Shown here piece after piece: positions 42,306 to 53,272 of a DNA stretch of 64,000 bases. Source of the DNA: Ephemerocybe angulata (lineage: Eukaryota; Basidiomycota; Agaricomycetes; Agaricales; Psathyrellaceae); assembly GCA_013368325.1 (NCBI GenBank), contig JAACJK010000001.1, positions 124,001 to 188,000 on the forward strand. Direction: 5' to 3'. The first letter of the stretch is position 1. Every line of letters starts with the position of its first letter. Under the pieces are notes generated by a model. That model searched no databases. It was not told the DNA's origin and was given only the letters and a program-made list of their open reading frames with translations. Position numbers and translations under genes: made by a program.

Positions 42306-43007
42306 TTAGCTCCATGGATAGTTAGGATAATTAGGCGGGGTGTTAACCTCCTTCCATTCTGTTATGACCCTCTTCTGAAGTTCTGTGTTCCATGCAACAC
42401 TGACGAATGCGGAGGACCCCCCATCTGTGTAAACGTCGCCTTGCTTCGTTTTCAGGGAAGTTTTTGCGGCGCCTATCACATAACCTGAGCGTCTGTCACG
42501 CCCCGTTAGCCAAACCCATCCAGTACATTGAAGGAGTATGTGTAAAAATCTTACCCTTCCGGGTCAGTTGCGAAAGCAAACGCTTCAGGCTCCGTAATAT
42601 AGTACTCCGTTCGCGATGCGATCTGGGCGCTAACCGCGCTCCAATACCCCTATCCAACACCAAATCATCATCAGCACGCGCCCAAAGCCCAAACAAAGTG
42701 TGACCAACCCTCATCTCAGCGAGACTTGTGAAGTCTCTTCCATTCAGCGCAGCCTTGATTTTAGGATCGAGGAGGCCATTCTCGAAAGCCGCCTGCCAGT
42801 TCGTCGTGCTGTTTGGAAAGATCTGGGGTACGACGCTCTTGAACCATTCTTCGAGGGCCGTCGTCCCTGCGGGCTTTGAGTATACTGGAGTAGCACTGAT
42901 GAGTGAGAGAAGAATAGCTGTAGGTATGTGTTAGCGTTCGTACTCCTTAGGAAAAGGGAGCATGTAGGGTGACCACCTGCGGCTGTCTTGGAGGAGGCGA
43001 TTCTCAT
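42306..43007 (-). CDS. Secreted hypothetical protein (paralog of the 20.7-kb gene)
   Basis: The start is MRIASSKTAA with signal peptide AILLSLISATPVYS after a first intron (GTGGTC...CTACAG). Then TTALEEWFKSVVPQIFPNST, an intron from GTTGGT to GCCCAG, IASRTEYYITEPEAFAFATD, an intron GTAAGA...GACAG, and a last exon with TSLKTKQGDVYTDGGSS and EWKEVNTPPNYPNYPWS ending at TAA 42306-42308. Every block has a counterpart in the gene at 20695-21465, which is good evidence for both models. An in-frame upstream Met at 43028 is possible. Function unknown. Confidence 0.75.
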
Positions 43008-43028
43008 ATTGGCGATATGATTGAACAT

Positions 43029-43842
43029 AAGCTGAGGAAAGGTGCCTATATATAGATAGACGAGTTTTCCGAGTGGTCAGGATCTACCCATGGTGATCAC
43101 TGCGCACTCACTGCGCGCGGGATCGACACATGGGCGTTTCGTGTCGGCGGGTTGCGCGGGCAAACATGGCTCCAAAAGTTTTCCAAATTCACAGACTCTG
43201 TGCCTAGCCGAGCTCAGTTCTTTGTTATACTTACCCCTCTCCTGGAAGCAAATCCATTACGCTAACTCTGGACCAAGGTGGGTAAGATTGGGAGGACAGT
43301 AGCGCTCGCTCATGCAGATTAGATTAGATGGTGATCCCATCATTTCAGAATTTTCGCAGTGCCAGCGCGTTGGGCGGTTTGCTTTCAACTACCATCTGCA
43401 CGAGGACTCCCTATGCTGTCAGTAGCGAAAGAATGCGGCACGTCCCAATTCCGATGGAGGCTGTTCAACACTTGAGCGAAAATTAGTGGCTCTGGTTCGT
43501 TCTCTCGTTCCGACGCGTTTCTTTGTCCGGAAGCGTCTGCTGATGTCCTCTCCTGTCTTCTTCCAGGCGTAAGGTTCTCAATCGGCCAGGGAAATCATCG
43601 CGATGTCGTGCATGCTCGGATTATGAGCGTGACCACCTCGCCGGTTTTGAGCCTGTGGTATGGTTCAGGTATTGGAATGCTAAGTTCGTATCCACGTCCT
43701 TAGCGTTTCGTGACCTCCGGTATTCATGTTTCGCTCAGCTGTGTTCTGGCTCATGCCGGGGTCAAGTAAATACGCTGCTCCATCGAATTGGCAATACTCA
43801 AGCTCATTGGGTACCTCGCTCTATAGACTCCAGCTCCCTTAA
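43029..43842. other. Intergenic region, no gene supported
   Basis: Short frames (43090-43302, 43655-43936) lack motifs. The region is the 3' flank of the F-box gene and the 5' flank of the secreted-protein gene. Confidence 0.4.
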
Positions 43843-45498
43843 TCAACAAGGGGTTGTCCCAAGGTCGTCGAAACCCTCTTCCCCATCGCGCAATATCGCC
43901 ACAGCGCGCTCCCCAACTACCTTCTTAACTTCCTGAAACTGCTCGATGCGCGCTTGGAACCCTCCACTCGCCCAGGCGCGATCGCTGATCCTCAAGCACC
44001 TAAGCGCAGGGAACCACGTCCGTCCACCATCGTCTCCAACCGCCCCAAGTACGCCCATCCAATCCTGCTCCGTCTCTGGGTAATAGAACATCTCCACATT
44101 CAGATTCCTCACGCTGCTATTCCGCCTCAAGAACGCTTTGAACTGCTTGTCCAGCCCCTCCGCACACTGCATACCACACTTCACGTCGAGCCTCAACCAC
44201 CCATCTCTACAGAGCCGCAGATGCGACCCCGGTTCCACCAAGTGCTCAAAGATCTTTGCGAAGAACTTAACGTGCTCATACCCCACACCCTCGTCCCCGT
44301 TCTCATCAGGCACGCGCAATTCCAACGCGACCTCCCGTGGGCTGGAGGCAGTCTTCAACCCGAACTCCCCAATATCCAGGCGCACATCCAGTGTCGAGCA
44401 GAGCTTGTTATCCTCGGACGCTGTCCACAAGTTCTGGAGGTGGCCCGCGAGCCGGGCGGGGCGCGGGTCCACGGTCACGTCGCCGTATTGGTTCGCGAAC
44501 TCGACCATCTCCAAGTGCACGTTGCACGTTGCGGGCACTTCCGCCATGCCAAGCAGCCAGTCGCACGCCTCGAGCTCCCCAGCGAGCGTCAGGGTCTTAA
44601 GGCTTGATGGCAACGCCCGTCGAGTGGTGGTGGCTGAGGTGGCGGTGGTGTACGATTTATACGCAGGGTAGACATAATCGGTGAGAAGCTCGACCCCGGT
44701 GACTGAGATAGACTCGAGCTTGGGCGTGCGCCCTGAGGTGAATACTGCCCACCACCACTCGACGCAGCCCTCCACATCCACTCTGTGTTCCCCTGGCATC
44801 CTGATTGCAAATGTCCGGAGACTTGGAAGCGCCAGTGTCGGGGCCACGGTGTTCGATGTGTACTCGAAATTGACGTTCTGGAAGTCGATGTGCTCTAGCA
44901 GCGGTGCTACGTTGGCGAAAAGCGGTCGGTATACCCCATCGTATCTGATGGGCATTTGAATGGGTTCGTCATTCAACGAGGAACTTTGTAGAGAGAGCCG
45001 TCTGAGCCGCGGTGCGGGTATGGCCAGGGCGTCGGCGAGGCTCTCAGCAATATCGGCTTCTATTTTGCCATCGATCTGAACGTCGAGCTCTGCGATGCGG
45101 TGCATCAAGTCGAAGGCCGTCTTCCATTGCTGGGTGTCGAGCCCGTAATACATCTTGTAGTAGGTGCCTACTGATCCCTTGATGCGAAGGTCCTTGGTCT
45201 TGGAATTTTCGAGGAAGCGGGCAAGATTCTTCTGGGTAAGGCGTGTGGGGTCGATGGAGGATGCCCAGAGGGCTGGGATGCCGGATGCGATGTTGCGCCA
45301 GCGCTGACTAACATTCGAAATGCTGATGAGGTTCACGGTGGGGTTAGATGGTCGGGCGTTGAGGGATGGGTTGCTACGTTGCTCAACGGCCTCGGTGAAG
45401 ATCATAGAGAGAAGCTCGGCGGGAAGCTTTCGGACGGGTGAGGCTGAAGATAGGTGGATGCCTCCGAGAGCGTTGGCGGATTGCCGGTCAGGAAACAT
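43843..45498 (-). CDS. F-box protein, intronless
   Basis: A single frame of 551 codons from ATG 45498. The F-box is near the N-terminus: PVRKLPAELLSMIFTEAVEQ, then ISISNVSQRWRNIASGIPAL, matching the LP-E-L--IF and W--IA--P-LW signature. The rest is leucine-rich with LRR-like irregular repeats (PRLRRLSLQSSSL, PLLEHIDFQNVNF, LPSLRTFAIRMPG, SSLKTLTLAGELE). F-box proteins recruit substrates to SCF ubiquitin ligases; mushroom genomes carry large families. It has no close similarity at the motif level to the F-box gene at the right edge beyond the fold. Intact. Confidence 0.88.
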   Translation of the reverse strand: MFPDRQSANALGGIHLSSASPVRKLPAELLSMIFTEAVEQRSNPSLNARPSNPTVNLISISNVSQRWRNIASGIPALWASSIDPTRLTQKNLARFLENSKTKDLRIKGSVGTYYKMYYGLDTQQWKTAFDLMHRIAELDVQIDGKIEADIAESLADALAIPAPRLRRLSLQSSSLNDEPIQMPIRYDGVYRPLFANVAPLLEHIDFQNVNFEYTSNTVAPTLALPSLRTFAIRMPGEHRVDVEGCVEWWWAVFTSGRTPKLESISVTGVELLTDYVYPAYKSYTTATSATTTRRALPSSLKTLTLAGELEACDWLLGMAEVPATCNVHLEMVEFANQYGDVTVDPRPARLAGHLQNLWTASEDNKLCSTLDVRLDIGEFGLKTASSPREVALELRVPDENGDEGVGYEHVKFFAKIFEHLVEPGSHLRLCRDGWLRLDVKCGMQCAEGLDKQFKAFLRRNSSVRNLNVEMFYYPETEQDWMGVLGAVGDDGGRTWFPALRCLRISDRAWASGGFQARIEQFQEVKKVVGERAVAILRDGEEGFDDLGTTPC

Positions 45499-46117
45499 GG
45501 CGGGCTAAAAGGACGCGTGGATGGCGTCGGCGACGCGCCCAACTTCCAACGATGGGTGGGGCTCGTTGAAACTCCATGGTGTGGGTTGTTATAAGTCTAC
45601 GGTAAGTGGCAAAGCTCATGTGTGGACAATGAACGGATGTCTTTCAGGTGGGAGCGGCGGCGTTGCGTGCGGGAAGCATTCGTTGTGCTTTGGCCAGAGA
45701 GATCACGTCGTTTGCATCGTATAGCTGATAGAGGGAGGCGCTGGCACAGAGCAATGCCTTTGACGCATATGTGAAGAATGGGCTCCTTTCAGGGTTCACT
45801 TTTGGGACGGAACGCTGGTACTGCCATCTCTATTGTTGCCGCCGGTTGCGCTTGCCATGGCATCCTCTTCCGAGCCACAAGTTCAGACGGTAAGTGACAA
45901 TGCTCAGAGTTGATGTGCGGACAATGCACGGAGCGGCGGCTGTGAGTGCGGGAGGCAGTCGTTGTGCTTTGGCCAGAGAGATCACGTCGTTTGCATTGTA
46001 TAGCTGTTCTCCCGCTATGTCCGCGATAATTGTGTCCATTGTCGGCGCTTACACGTCATAAGACCTTTGACGCATATCTGAACAATGGGTTCGTTTCACC
46101 GCCACGGCAGGAACTCT
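45499..46117. repeat. Upstream region with two copies of a ~200-bp direct duplication
   Basis: Copy 1 (about 45599-45795) and copy 2 (about 45886-46095) share GGTAAGTG, TGTG(T/C)GGACAATG, GTCGTTGTGCTTTGGCCAGAG, ATCACGTCGTTTGCAT(C/T)GTATAGCTG and CCTTTGACGCATAT(G/C)TGAA, ending near the promoter of the first DUF7330 gene. Confidence 0.7.
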
Positions 46118-46124
46118 ATAAAAG
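46118..46124 (+). promoter_or_regulatory. TATA box of DUF7330 gene 1
   Basis: CTCTATAAAAGG 91 bases before the ATG. The same element precedes the two other DUF7330 genes (48783-48789 and 53148-53154). Confidence 0.65.
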
Positions 46125-46208
46125 GAGCCTTGCACGATGAGCCCATCACTATATTCTTCAAACCTTCCGCGAAATCGTCCCCGAGCTGCTCAGCTTTCAA
46201 AGAGAAAT

Positions 46209-47566
46209 ATGCCAGTGTTCATCTACTACCACCACAACCGCCACCACCACCACGACCAAACGGCATCCAGGGATCCACGTCCACGCGCTCAAACCACGAC
46301 CTTTGATCTCCCTGCCTCCGGTCCGCTGTACTTTCTATCCGAAGGATCGTTGTCTGGTGGGGACCTCGCTATCACAACAAGCGCTGATCAAGATGAAAAC
46401 ACCGTCGGCGTAACAGTGACCGTATACTGCGACGAGAGTCTTCTAAATCTTTTCAGGGTGTGCACCACGTCGAGAAGAAGTGGGGAAAGCGGTGTTGGCA
46501 TCTTTGTGGGTAGTGTTCTTCTTGTCTAATATCCCGATAGCTCATTAACGACGACGCAAGACACCCGTGGATTTATGCTGCTGCGCGGCTTGTACTATAA
46601 GCCCAGTTCGAGTTAAGACTGTCATCACCTTGCCTCAGGGGAAACGCGGGTCTCCACTCTGGATTGAGAAGCTCGAGACAAATATGCAGAATACTAGCAT
46701 CGCCATCGATGCTGATCGACAATATGTTTCGTTTGGTTACTTGAAGCTTCGCACCGTCAACGGAGCCATTTCAAGCACTGTGAGTGGTGATTGAAATGTT
46801 GTGAAGAGTCTCTGGCTGATGGATTTCTGACTTGCTAACGCGTGTGTTCAGTCACAACTCACCATGATAGAAGGATCTGTCGATACAACCAACGGAAAGG
46901 TATCTGGTACCTGGATAGCCACAAGAAGTCTCACTATAGAGACCACCAATGGGTCAATCGAAGGACAGTATAGGTCAAGCGGTATTCTCGGCATAGCGAC
47001 CACCAATCGCCCGATTGAGCAGGCTGCTTTCATCTTGGAGAACAAAGACGCCTCAAAGAAAAGCGTACTCAACCTCGAGACTTCCAATGCGTACGTTGTC
47101 AATTAACATTACGTTTTGAACTGTGCAAAACTAATCTCGTTACTGTAGACCCATCGACGCTGATATATACTTAGAAGGTGACATTCGTAACCCAAAGTAT
47201 GAAATCACCGCGCAGGCCTCAAACCGGCCCCTCAACCTGTCTATCCAGACGATGCCGGTAGACTCGACACTCATATTGAGTGGCAACACGTCCAACAAGT
47301 CTGCTTACGTCTCCCTGCCAGCTGAATTTCAGGGTAGCTTCGACCTTGGGACTTCCAGAGAGCGAGTAGATCTGGTGAAGAGCACACGAACGGACCCCAA
47401 GGGGGCGGGGAGAACAAGGGTGTGGAGAATCTCCTCGCTTGGTTTCGGGGGGACCAATGTGTCCGGATCCACCTACTGGTCAAAAGGAAGTGACGAATCG
47501 AAGATCGCCAACTACGGAAGCGTAACCCTGTTTACCTCGAATGCGAAGGCTACCTTAGAACTTTGA
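46209..47566 (+). CDS. DUF7330 family protein, copy 1
   Basis: Exons 46209-46505, 46561-46779, 46852-47090 and 47149-47566. A short His-rich N-terminus (YYHHNRHHHHDQ) is followed by FDLPASGPLYFLSEG, RRSGESGVGIF at the first splice site, then RVKTVITLPQGKRGSPLW, a series of short beta repeats (TTNGKVSGTW, TTNGSIEGQY, TTNRPIEQAA) and the C-terminal DPKGAGRTRVW and SNAKATLEL. This is the repetitive beta architecture of DUF7330/adhesin-like proteins. No signal peptide or membrane segment is seen, so a cytosolic location is likely. Function unknown. First of three copies in the same orientation within 8.4 kb. Confidence 0.8.
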
Positions 47567-48871
47567 CCATTTCCGCTTAAATTTGTAGTATGACCGTAGG
47601 TGCGTGTCGGACAATAGCTGTATACAAATGGCTCCGTTCAAGCGCCCAATCTAATCTCATAATCTGAGATCGGCATTTGCCGGCTGGACCCAATGGCCAG
47701 CTGGCTGTCGCCCCTTCGCTCTTGTCCCCATCTTCGGTTTGCTGCCTCATACCTCTAGTCTCAAATCTTCAGTGACGAAATCAATCCACAAAAACTCTTT
47801 GTTTAGGACGGAGGAGCTGACTATGGTCGCATCCCGCCGGTGCTCCAAGCTCAGCGCCCGTATCGCATTGACTACCGAAAGAACAATTAAAAGCATCAGT
47901 GGATTATTCGTTATGTACGACTTGCCGAGGTACTATCTACCTTCAACGAAACATATTTACAGCATCAAGCGCTCAACAGCACAAGGCGACTGGCAATCTG
48001 AATCTAATCTTATCAGCACCCAGCCGATTCTCCACGGCATTCCGGCATGATTTCGACAAGACCCGAGCCCATGGCAGATGTTGGCGACAACGCTCCTGAC
48101 TTTCACGCAGGCCCAAAGTCTTCCTAGTCGAGGGAAAGAGTCCCGCGGCAACACGTTGCATTACACCCAGCAATCCTCTCTAGCGTCCTTCCTATAAATA
48201 TACAATGTTTCCATGTGTGAGCCATCGTATCTATCGTATCTCCAGGCTGGAAGTGCCGGGTACTCGAGTTCTGTGGCCCCTCCAGGTAGCCGCCCAAATG
48301 TGACTACCTGAACAACTCCAGGAATCTTCGTTTATCTAGAAATTACCTGGATTTCTGCTTACCTGGTATGTCCAGGTATTAACGGGAAGCATACTTGGGC
48401 ATGACGGGTATGTCCAGATGTGCCCAGGGTGACAAGCGCCTGTGGACAGTCAGATCGGTACGGAATCTCTATGGCTCGTAGATTCTTAATGTTAACTAAG
48501 AGTCGGACCTTTTGTTGAAGCTGTTTGCTACGAAACTGTCTACAATTAAACAGGCGCCATATACCCCGCAGTTCCTATTTTGGGGCAAAATAACGACAAT
48601 TGCTACACGAGACCACACACACACACACAGCGTATTGTACTGAGCTTCTTCACAGGGGCCTTGAATCACAATTTATTGTTGGGCAGGGGGCACCCGCTGA
48701 AGATCTTATCGTTCTCCAGCGCTTAATTGAGGTTGTCATGTAGAATCATCGAGAATGTGGCCGAGGTGTGCAGCAGAAAATCTATAAAAGGTGCCTTGCG
48801 CGATGAGGCAATCACTATAACCTTCAACCCCCCGAAATCATCCCCGAGCTAGACATCCTTCGACGAGAAAT
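47567..48871. other. Gap between DUF7330 copies
   Basis: Contains the motif pair AAGCGCCCAATCTAATCTC and GGCATTTGCCG (about 47639-47680), a cluster of TACCTGG/CCAGGTA motifs at about 48265-48440, a (CA)n run at about 48617-48629 and the TATA box of copy 2 at 48783-48789. No gene. Confidence 0.5.
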
Positions 48872-50196
48872 ATGTTCCACCAGCAGTACTGCCACCAGGG
48901 AGTATATACTCCTCTAAATCCGCGTCCACACTCTCGCACCACTACCTTTAAACTCCCAGTCGGCTCCGATTCGCTGTACATTCGATCCGAAGGACCATGG
49001 TCTGGTGGAGACCTCACTATTAAATCAAGCGGTCGTCAAGACAAAAGCACTGTCAACGTAGCAGTGACCATCGAATACTGCAATAAGAGTCTGCTAAATC
49101 TTTTCAGGGTGTGCACCATGGAGTCGAGAAGAAGTGGGGAAAGGGGTGTTGGCATTTTTGTGGGTATTCTTTTGGCTCATACCCCGATGCACTCAACGAT
49201 GTGTCCCATACCAGACACCCGTACATCTATGTCGCTGCGTGGCTTGTCTACGCTCAGTTCGGGTGAAGACCGTCATCATCTTTCCTCAAGGGGAACACCT
49301 GTCCCCACTCTGGATCAAGGAACTCGAGACCGACGTCGACAATACCAACCTTGCCATCGATGTCGACAAGAAATATCTTTGTTTTGATCACTTGAAGCTT
49401 TGCGCCACCAATGGCGATGTTTACAGCATTGTGAGCTGCCATCCAGATATTCTGCTACGTCTCAGCTGATGATTTTGACCCTACGCGTGTGAAGGCACCA
49501 ATGTGTATGACTGAAGGATTCGTCAAGACAGAAAGTGGGGATATCTCTGGCACCTTTATAGCCACAAGAAACCTTGCTATAAAGACATCCAATGGGTCAA
49601 TCAAAGGAAGGTATATCTCAAGCGGTAGTCTCGACATATCAACCACCAATGGCCCAATTCAAGAAGCGACTTTCGTCTTGGAGAATAAGGACGCTTCAAA
49701 AGCGAACGAACTGAGGCTCGAGACTAGCAATGGGTACGTTGTACAGTTTTGAAATGTGCAGAGCTAATCTCGTTACTGTAGACCAATCGACGCTGATATC
49801 TACCTAGAAGGCGACACTCGTAACGCAAAGTATGAAATCACCGCGAAGACCTCAAGTGGCGCCCTCGACATGTCCGTCAAGGCAATGCCGGTGGACTCGA
49901 CACTCATATTCAGCGGCAAGACGTCCAACGATTCTGCGTATCTCTCTCTGCCGGCGGAATATCAGGGTAGCTTCAACGTTAGGACTTCCAATGATAGGGC
50001 GGACCTGGTGAAGAGCACACGGAGGGACCCCAAAGGGGCGGGGAGAACATGGGTCTGGTGGAGCTCCTCGCCGCGTAACAGCAAGACCATTGTGTCGGGA
50101 CTGAGCTACTGGCCAGATGGGCGGGGCGATTTGGACGTCCCAAATGGAAGCGTTACCCTTAGTACCTCAAATGCGAAGGCTACCTTGGAGCTTTGA
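48872..50196 (+). CDS. DUF7330 family protein, copy 2
   Basis: Same four-exon structure as copy 1: splice donors GTGGGT after GVGIF, GTGAGC after NGDVYSI and GTACGT after ETSNG, with acceptors CCAG, TGAAG and TGTAG. Motifs: FKLPVGSDSLYIRSEGPW, RVKTVIIFPQGEHLSPLWIK, TESGDISGTFIATRNL, TTNGPIQEATFVLENKDASK, SLPAEYQGSFNVRTSNDR, SNAKATLEL. Closest relative in the window is copy 3, nearly identical over the third exon, so their duplication is recent. Confidence 0.82.
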
Positions 50197-50488
50197 CCCT
50201 TTTCCGCTTTGAACCGCATCCTGCGCTTAACGATTAAATTATTCATTTCATTTAAGTCTTGATTCCTCGGTCCCCGATATTTAGTCTGTATTATTTGGTA
50301 GTACTATGCTCGATTCTGTCAGCGGTAGCTCAAGATCGAAATTGGCTCTGTTGAGGCGCCCAATCTAATCTAATCCAAGTTCGGCATTTGCATGTATAAA
50401 TGCAAGCCACGGGTAGCTGGGTTCGCAACCCTCAATGGTATCAATTTTTCGCGTGCCAAAGTCGACAGCAGTTTCGCAACCCCCTGCA

Positions 50489-50700
50489 ATTGTCTCTCTC
50501 CCGGCTGAGTATCAGGGTAGCTTCAGCGTTCGGACTTCCAATAGTCGGGCTTGTGTGATAAAGTGCAAGAAGGCGCCAAAGTGATGGGGAAGACAAGGTC
50601 ATTCCCGGAGTCTAGTACTGGTCAGAAGGGCGTCTAGAACATGTGACTACCAACGGACCTGTTACCCTTTGTAGCACCACGAATGAAGGATTGTCTTGGG
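50489..50700 (+). pseudogene. DUF7330 relic (C-terminal fragment)
   Basis: Reads LSLPAEYQGSFSVRTSNSRA and then loses frame; further on, degraded matches to the end of the DUF7330 genes remain (CTACTGGTCAGA-like, then GTTACCCTT). No start or splice sites. It is the remnant of another tandem copy. Confidence 0.65.
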
Positions 50701-52299
50701 CGCCTAAGATCTGTTCGTGTGAATATTCCCTGAGTTTGAAAGCTACACCGCCACATTTCCCGGTCAGGCGCCAGCGACTGGCAATTTCTCTTCCTTCCCC
50801 CATGTTCCGGATCTCCTGATTTATCCCCCAGATTCCTCTCTCTCGTATCCGATATGCGGAAATCGCTGAGAGGACTGGAAATGCGACTCTCTGAGTCGAC
50901 CTAGCATTACTGAAGAATGTTGACGACCAATTGACGACGTTTAGCTTCGCTCCTGGCTACACCCAATGCTTCGTGCATTTGTCGACAAACCTGACGCCCG
51001 AGTGATGTCTTCAACCAGAGAAGAAGGGGTGTCGTCATACTAAAGGACGTGGAGTGAGTCGAGGTGTACGTCGATGCAAGACCGTGGTGTGGGGCTGCAG
51101 GTATGTATGTTCCGTTGCTCTCCGTCCCATGCTCGTCCGGCGACTGTCCTATCACTGATACAGCATAGTTAATAGGACTCATATCTCAGCGTTTCAGTGC
51201 ATCAAAGTATTCACCTGTTGATCGCAGTACCGTCGAATGGAATGTAGCTCAGGACGAAATCAAGAACTTTCACCTTCTACCAACCCTGATACCAAATTGG
51301 AGCTAGGTCGTTCGTCCTACTGCATGACCCGCTCTCCCCTTTCTCGTCGCTTTCACCTCTCTCCTTGTAATGGAGGTTCCTGTGTTACTCTGCTCCCGCT
51401 CACCGGCACTGCACATTCTTGCGTGCGTGTGCTCGCTTCTGAATTTCGTCCGCCGAACGCCTGCTGAGGCCCCGCCACCTACGCTCATTCAATGGGCGCG
51501 GAAAGATCCCAGCGAGGTGTCCGAAGGTGCCCCTTCTCCGTTGATGCGGGTGTTCCACGATCCATGCATTTGATGTTCTGCTTTGCCTTCCTCGATTCAA
51601 TTTTCAAATTTCCCCTTCTTCTTATTCATTCGCTCCGTATTCATGACTTTCCGTCCGGTAATCCTCTACCTCCATCCATCTCTTCGCATCCACTCTGGCT
51701 TTCGTGTAGGGAATTGCCCTGAGGGAAAGCGAACTGTTTAGAGGCAATCCCCGTGCACTGGTTCCAATTGAAATTCTCCCGTTTGCTGGATTCTGGAGGG
51801 CGGGAATCATACCGAGGATGATCTGCTCTTACTTTCTCGCATTGGTTATATCCAGTTAGATTGATATAGACCGATCTCCCTTTTCTCGACTCTCGTTCTT
51901 TCTCATGGAACAAGTGTCGCAGCAAACAAGGATTTATATACTTATTGGAACCTACTTCACCGTGGCTCTCAGGTGCGTTGGCAGTCTGCTACTTAGCTTC
52001 AGAGGCTCATTTGTGACCTTGACATAGGTCTCTGTTCGACGCCCTTCGAGAAGGCAGATTCAAAGGCACAGTATCAACAGTACGCATATGGTACGCAAAG
52101 AGGAAATGGAAGAGATGGAGCACACAGAGTCAGAAGCCAAAGGGACAGGTGAGTAAGGGGCTCTCTGAGTCATCGGGGCGAAGTCTTAACTGCCGAGTGG
52201 CATGGTGCAGAGCATACGCAGATGCGGTCCCGTCGAACTTCTCGCTCTGCTTTCCGCCCCTGAACTCCATAGATAGTCGTAGAAGTCACTTGCAACTTC
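50701..52299. other. Intergenic region, no gene supported
   Basis: Several short frames on both strands (for example 50907-51182 minus, 51370-51573 plus) have no motif. The 50907-51182 frame ends in a charged helix and could be the decayed 3' part of the CHAT relic, without proof. Confidence 0.35.
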
Positions 52300-52990
52300 C
52301 TAGGCATGCTCATCACCAATCGACCACATCGTCGCTACGACTCTGAAATACCCTGCCGGAAGCATCCCGGCTGCAAGAGGAACCCCCTCATCAGAGAGCT
52401 TTTCTTCCCCAGAACTTCTTTGGCACGCCGATAAGAAAGCCGGGTCGGCGTGCTCCAGGTTCAACGGGATGACCGTTGCAAGATCGAGTCGCCCGTCTTC
52501 GAGCAGGAACCGACTCTGAAGTGGATCGGCCGCGTTCTGTGAAGCGTGGCACGCGAAATGGACACTGCTGTACTCCATATGCTTGACACATGCATCGCTG
52601 AGCCGGTGAGCGTTCCACCTTCGACGCATCTAGTACCGAGCTCTGTTACTTTCGCATAGAGCATTTGCACTCGTCATTCCGGGGTTGAGAGGACCGCCAG
52701 CCGCGCAAGACTAAGCCCGAAGCATCACCACTGGGCGTTGGGCCAGCCTTGATAAGCACAGCAAGGGCAAGAGCGGCGATGGCTGTGCGAAGGTGGCTCA
52801 GCTGGCTCTGGCAGACGACGCATGCGCACCGGCCCTGCTCGAGCCATTCCAACGCCTTATCTGGACGCGACAACGAGAACGCCGCAGAGCGACCTTCAAG
52901 GGAGGCCGGACACGCCCAGGAGCTTGGAGTAGCGTCAACGTACGTTCGTACGGTATCCTCGAGGCCGGCTATAAGCGCAGTCAGGCTCAA
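52300..52990 (-). pseudogene. CHAT-domain / TPR protein relic
   Basis: The minus-strand frame 52300-52629 contains VHFACHASQNAADPLQS, LEDGRLDLATVIPL, AFLSACQRSSGEEKLSDEG and YFRVVATMWSIGDEHA, the caspase-like CHAT domain with its His (FACH) and Cys (SACQ) dyad. Upstream, SRPDKALEWLEQGRCACVVCQSQLSHLRT (52646-52990, split here for length) resembles the TPR-linker seen before CHAT in fungal proteins, but the two pieces are in fragments, with no continuous spliced gene and no start. Probably a decayed or partial copy. Confidence 0.6.
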
Positions 52991-53203
52991 CGACGTGTTG
53001 AAGGCGGTTTCCTACTAATTTTGTGGGGCGATGCGAGACTACATGCATGTTTCTCGGTAAGGCGCTGTGCTCTAGCGCTTAATTATTTAGACTAATTCAG
53101 AGTGGCAATGCGCGGCACCGCATGGCAGCTGCTGTAAACGGAGGGTCTATAAAGGTGCCTCGTGAAATGATTGAAGGCCGCGGAATCACTGACACTATCC
53201 CCA

Positions 53204-53230
53204 CCACCACCACCACCACCACCACCACCG
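53204..53230. repeat. (CAC)n microsatellite
   Basis: Nine or so CAC/ACC triplets in the 5' leader of DUF7330 copy 3, absent from the leaders of the other copies. Confidence 0.85.
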
Positions 53231-53272
53231 TGACCACTATAGCCTTCAAATCGATCAGCCTTCGACGAAAGG

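Noticed and set aside
43954..44607. 217-codon plus-strand frame
   Set aside because: Antisense to the intronless F-box gene, which has clear family motifs.
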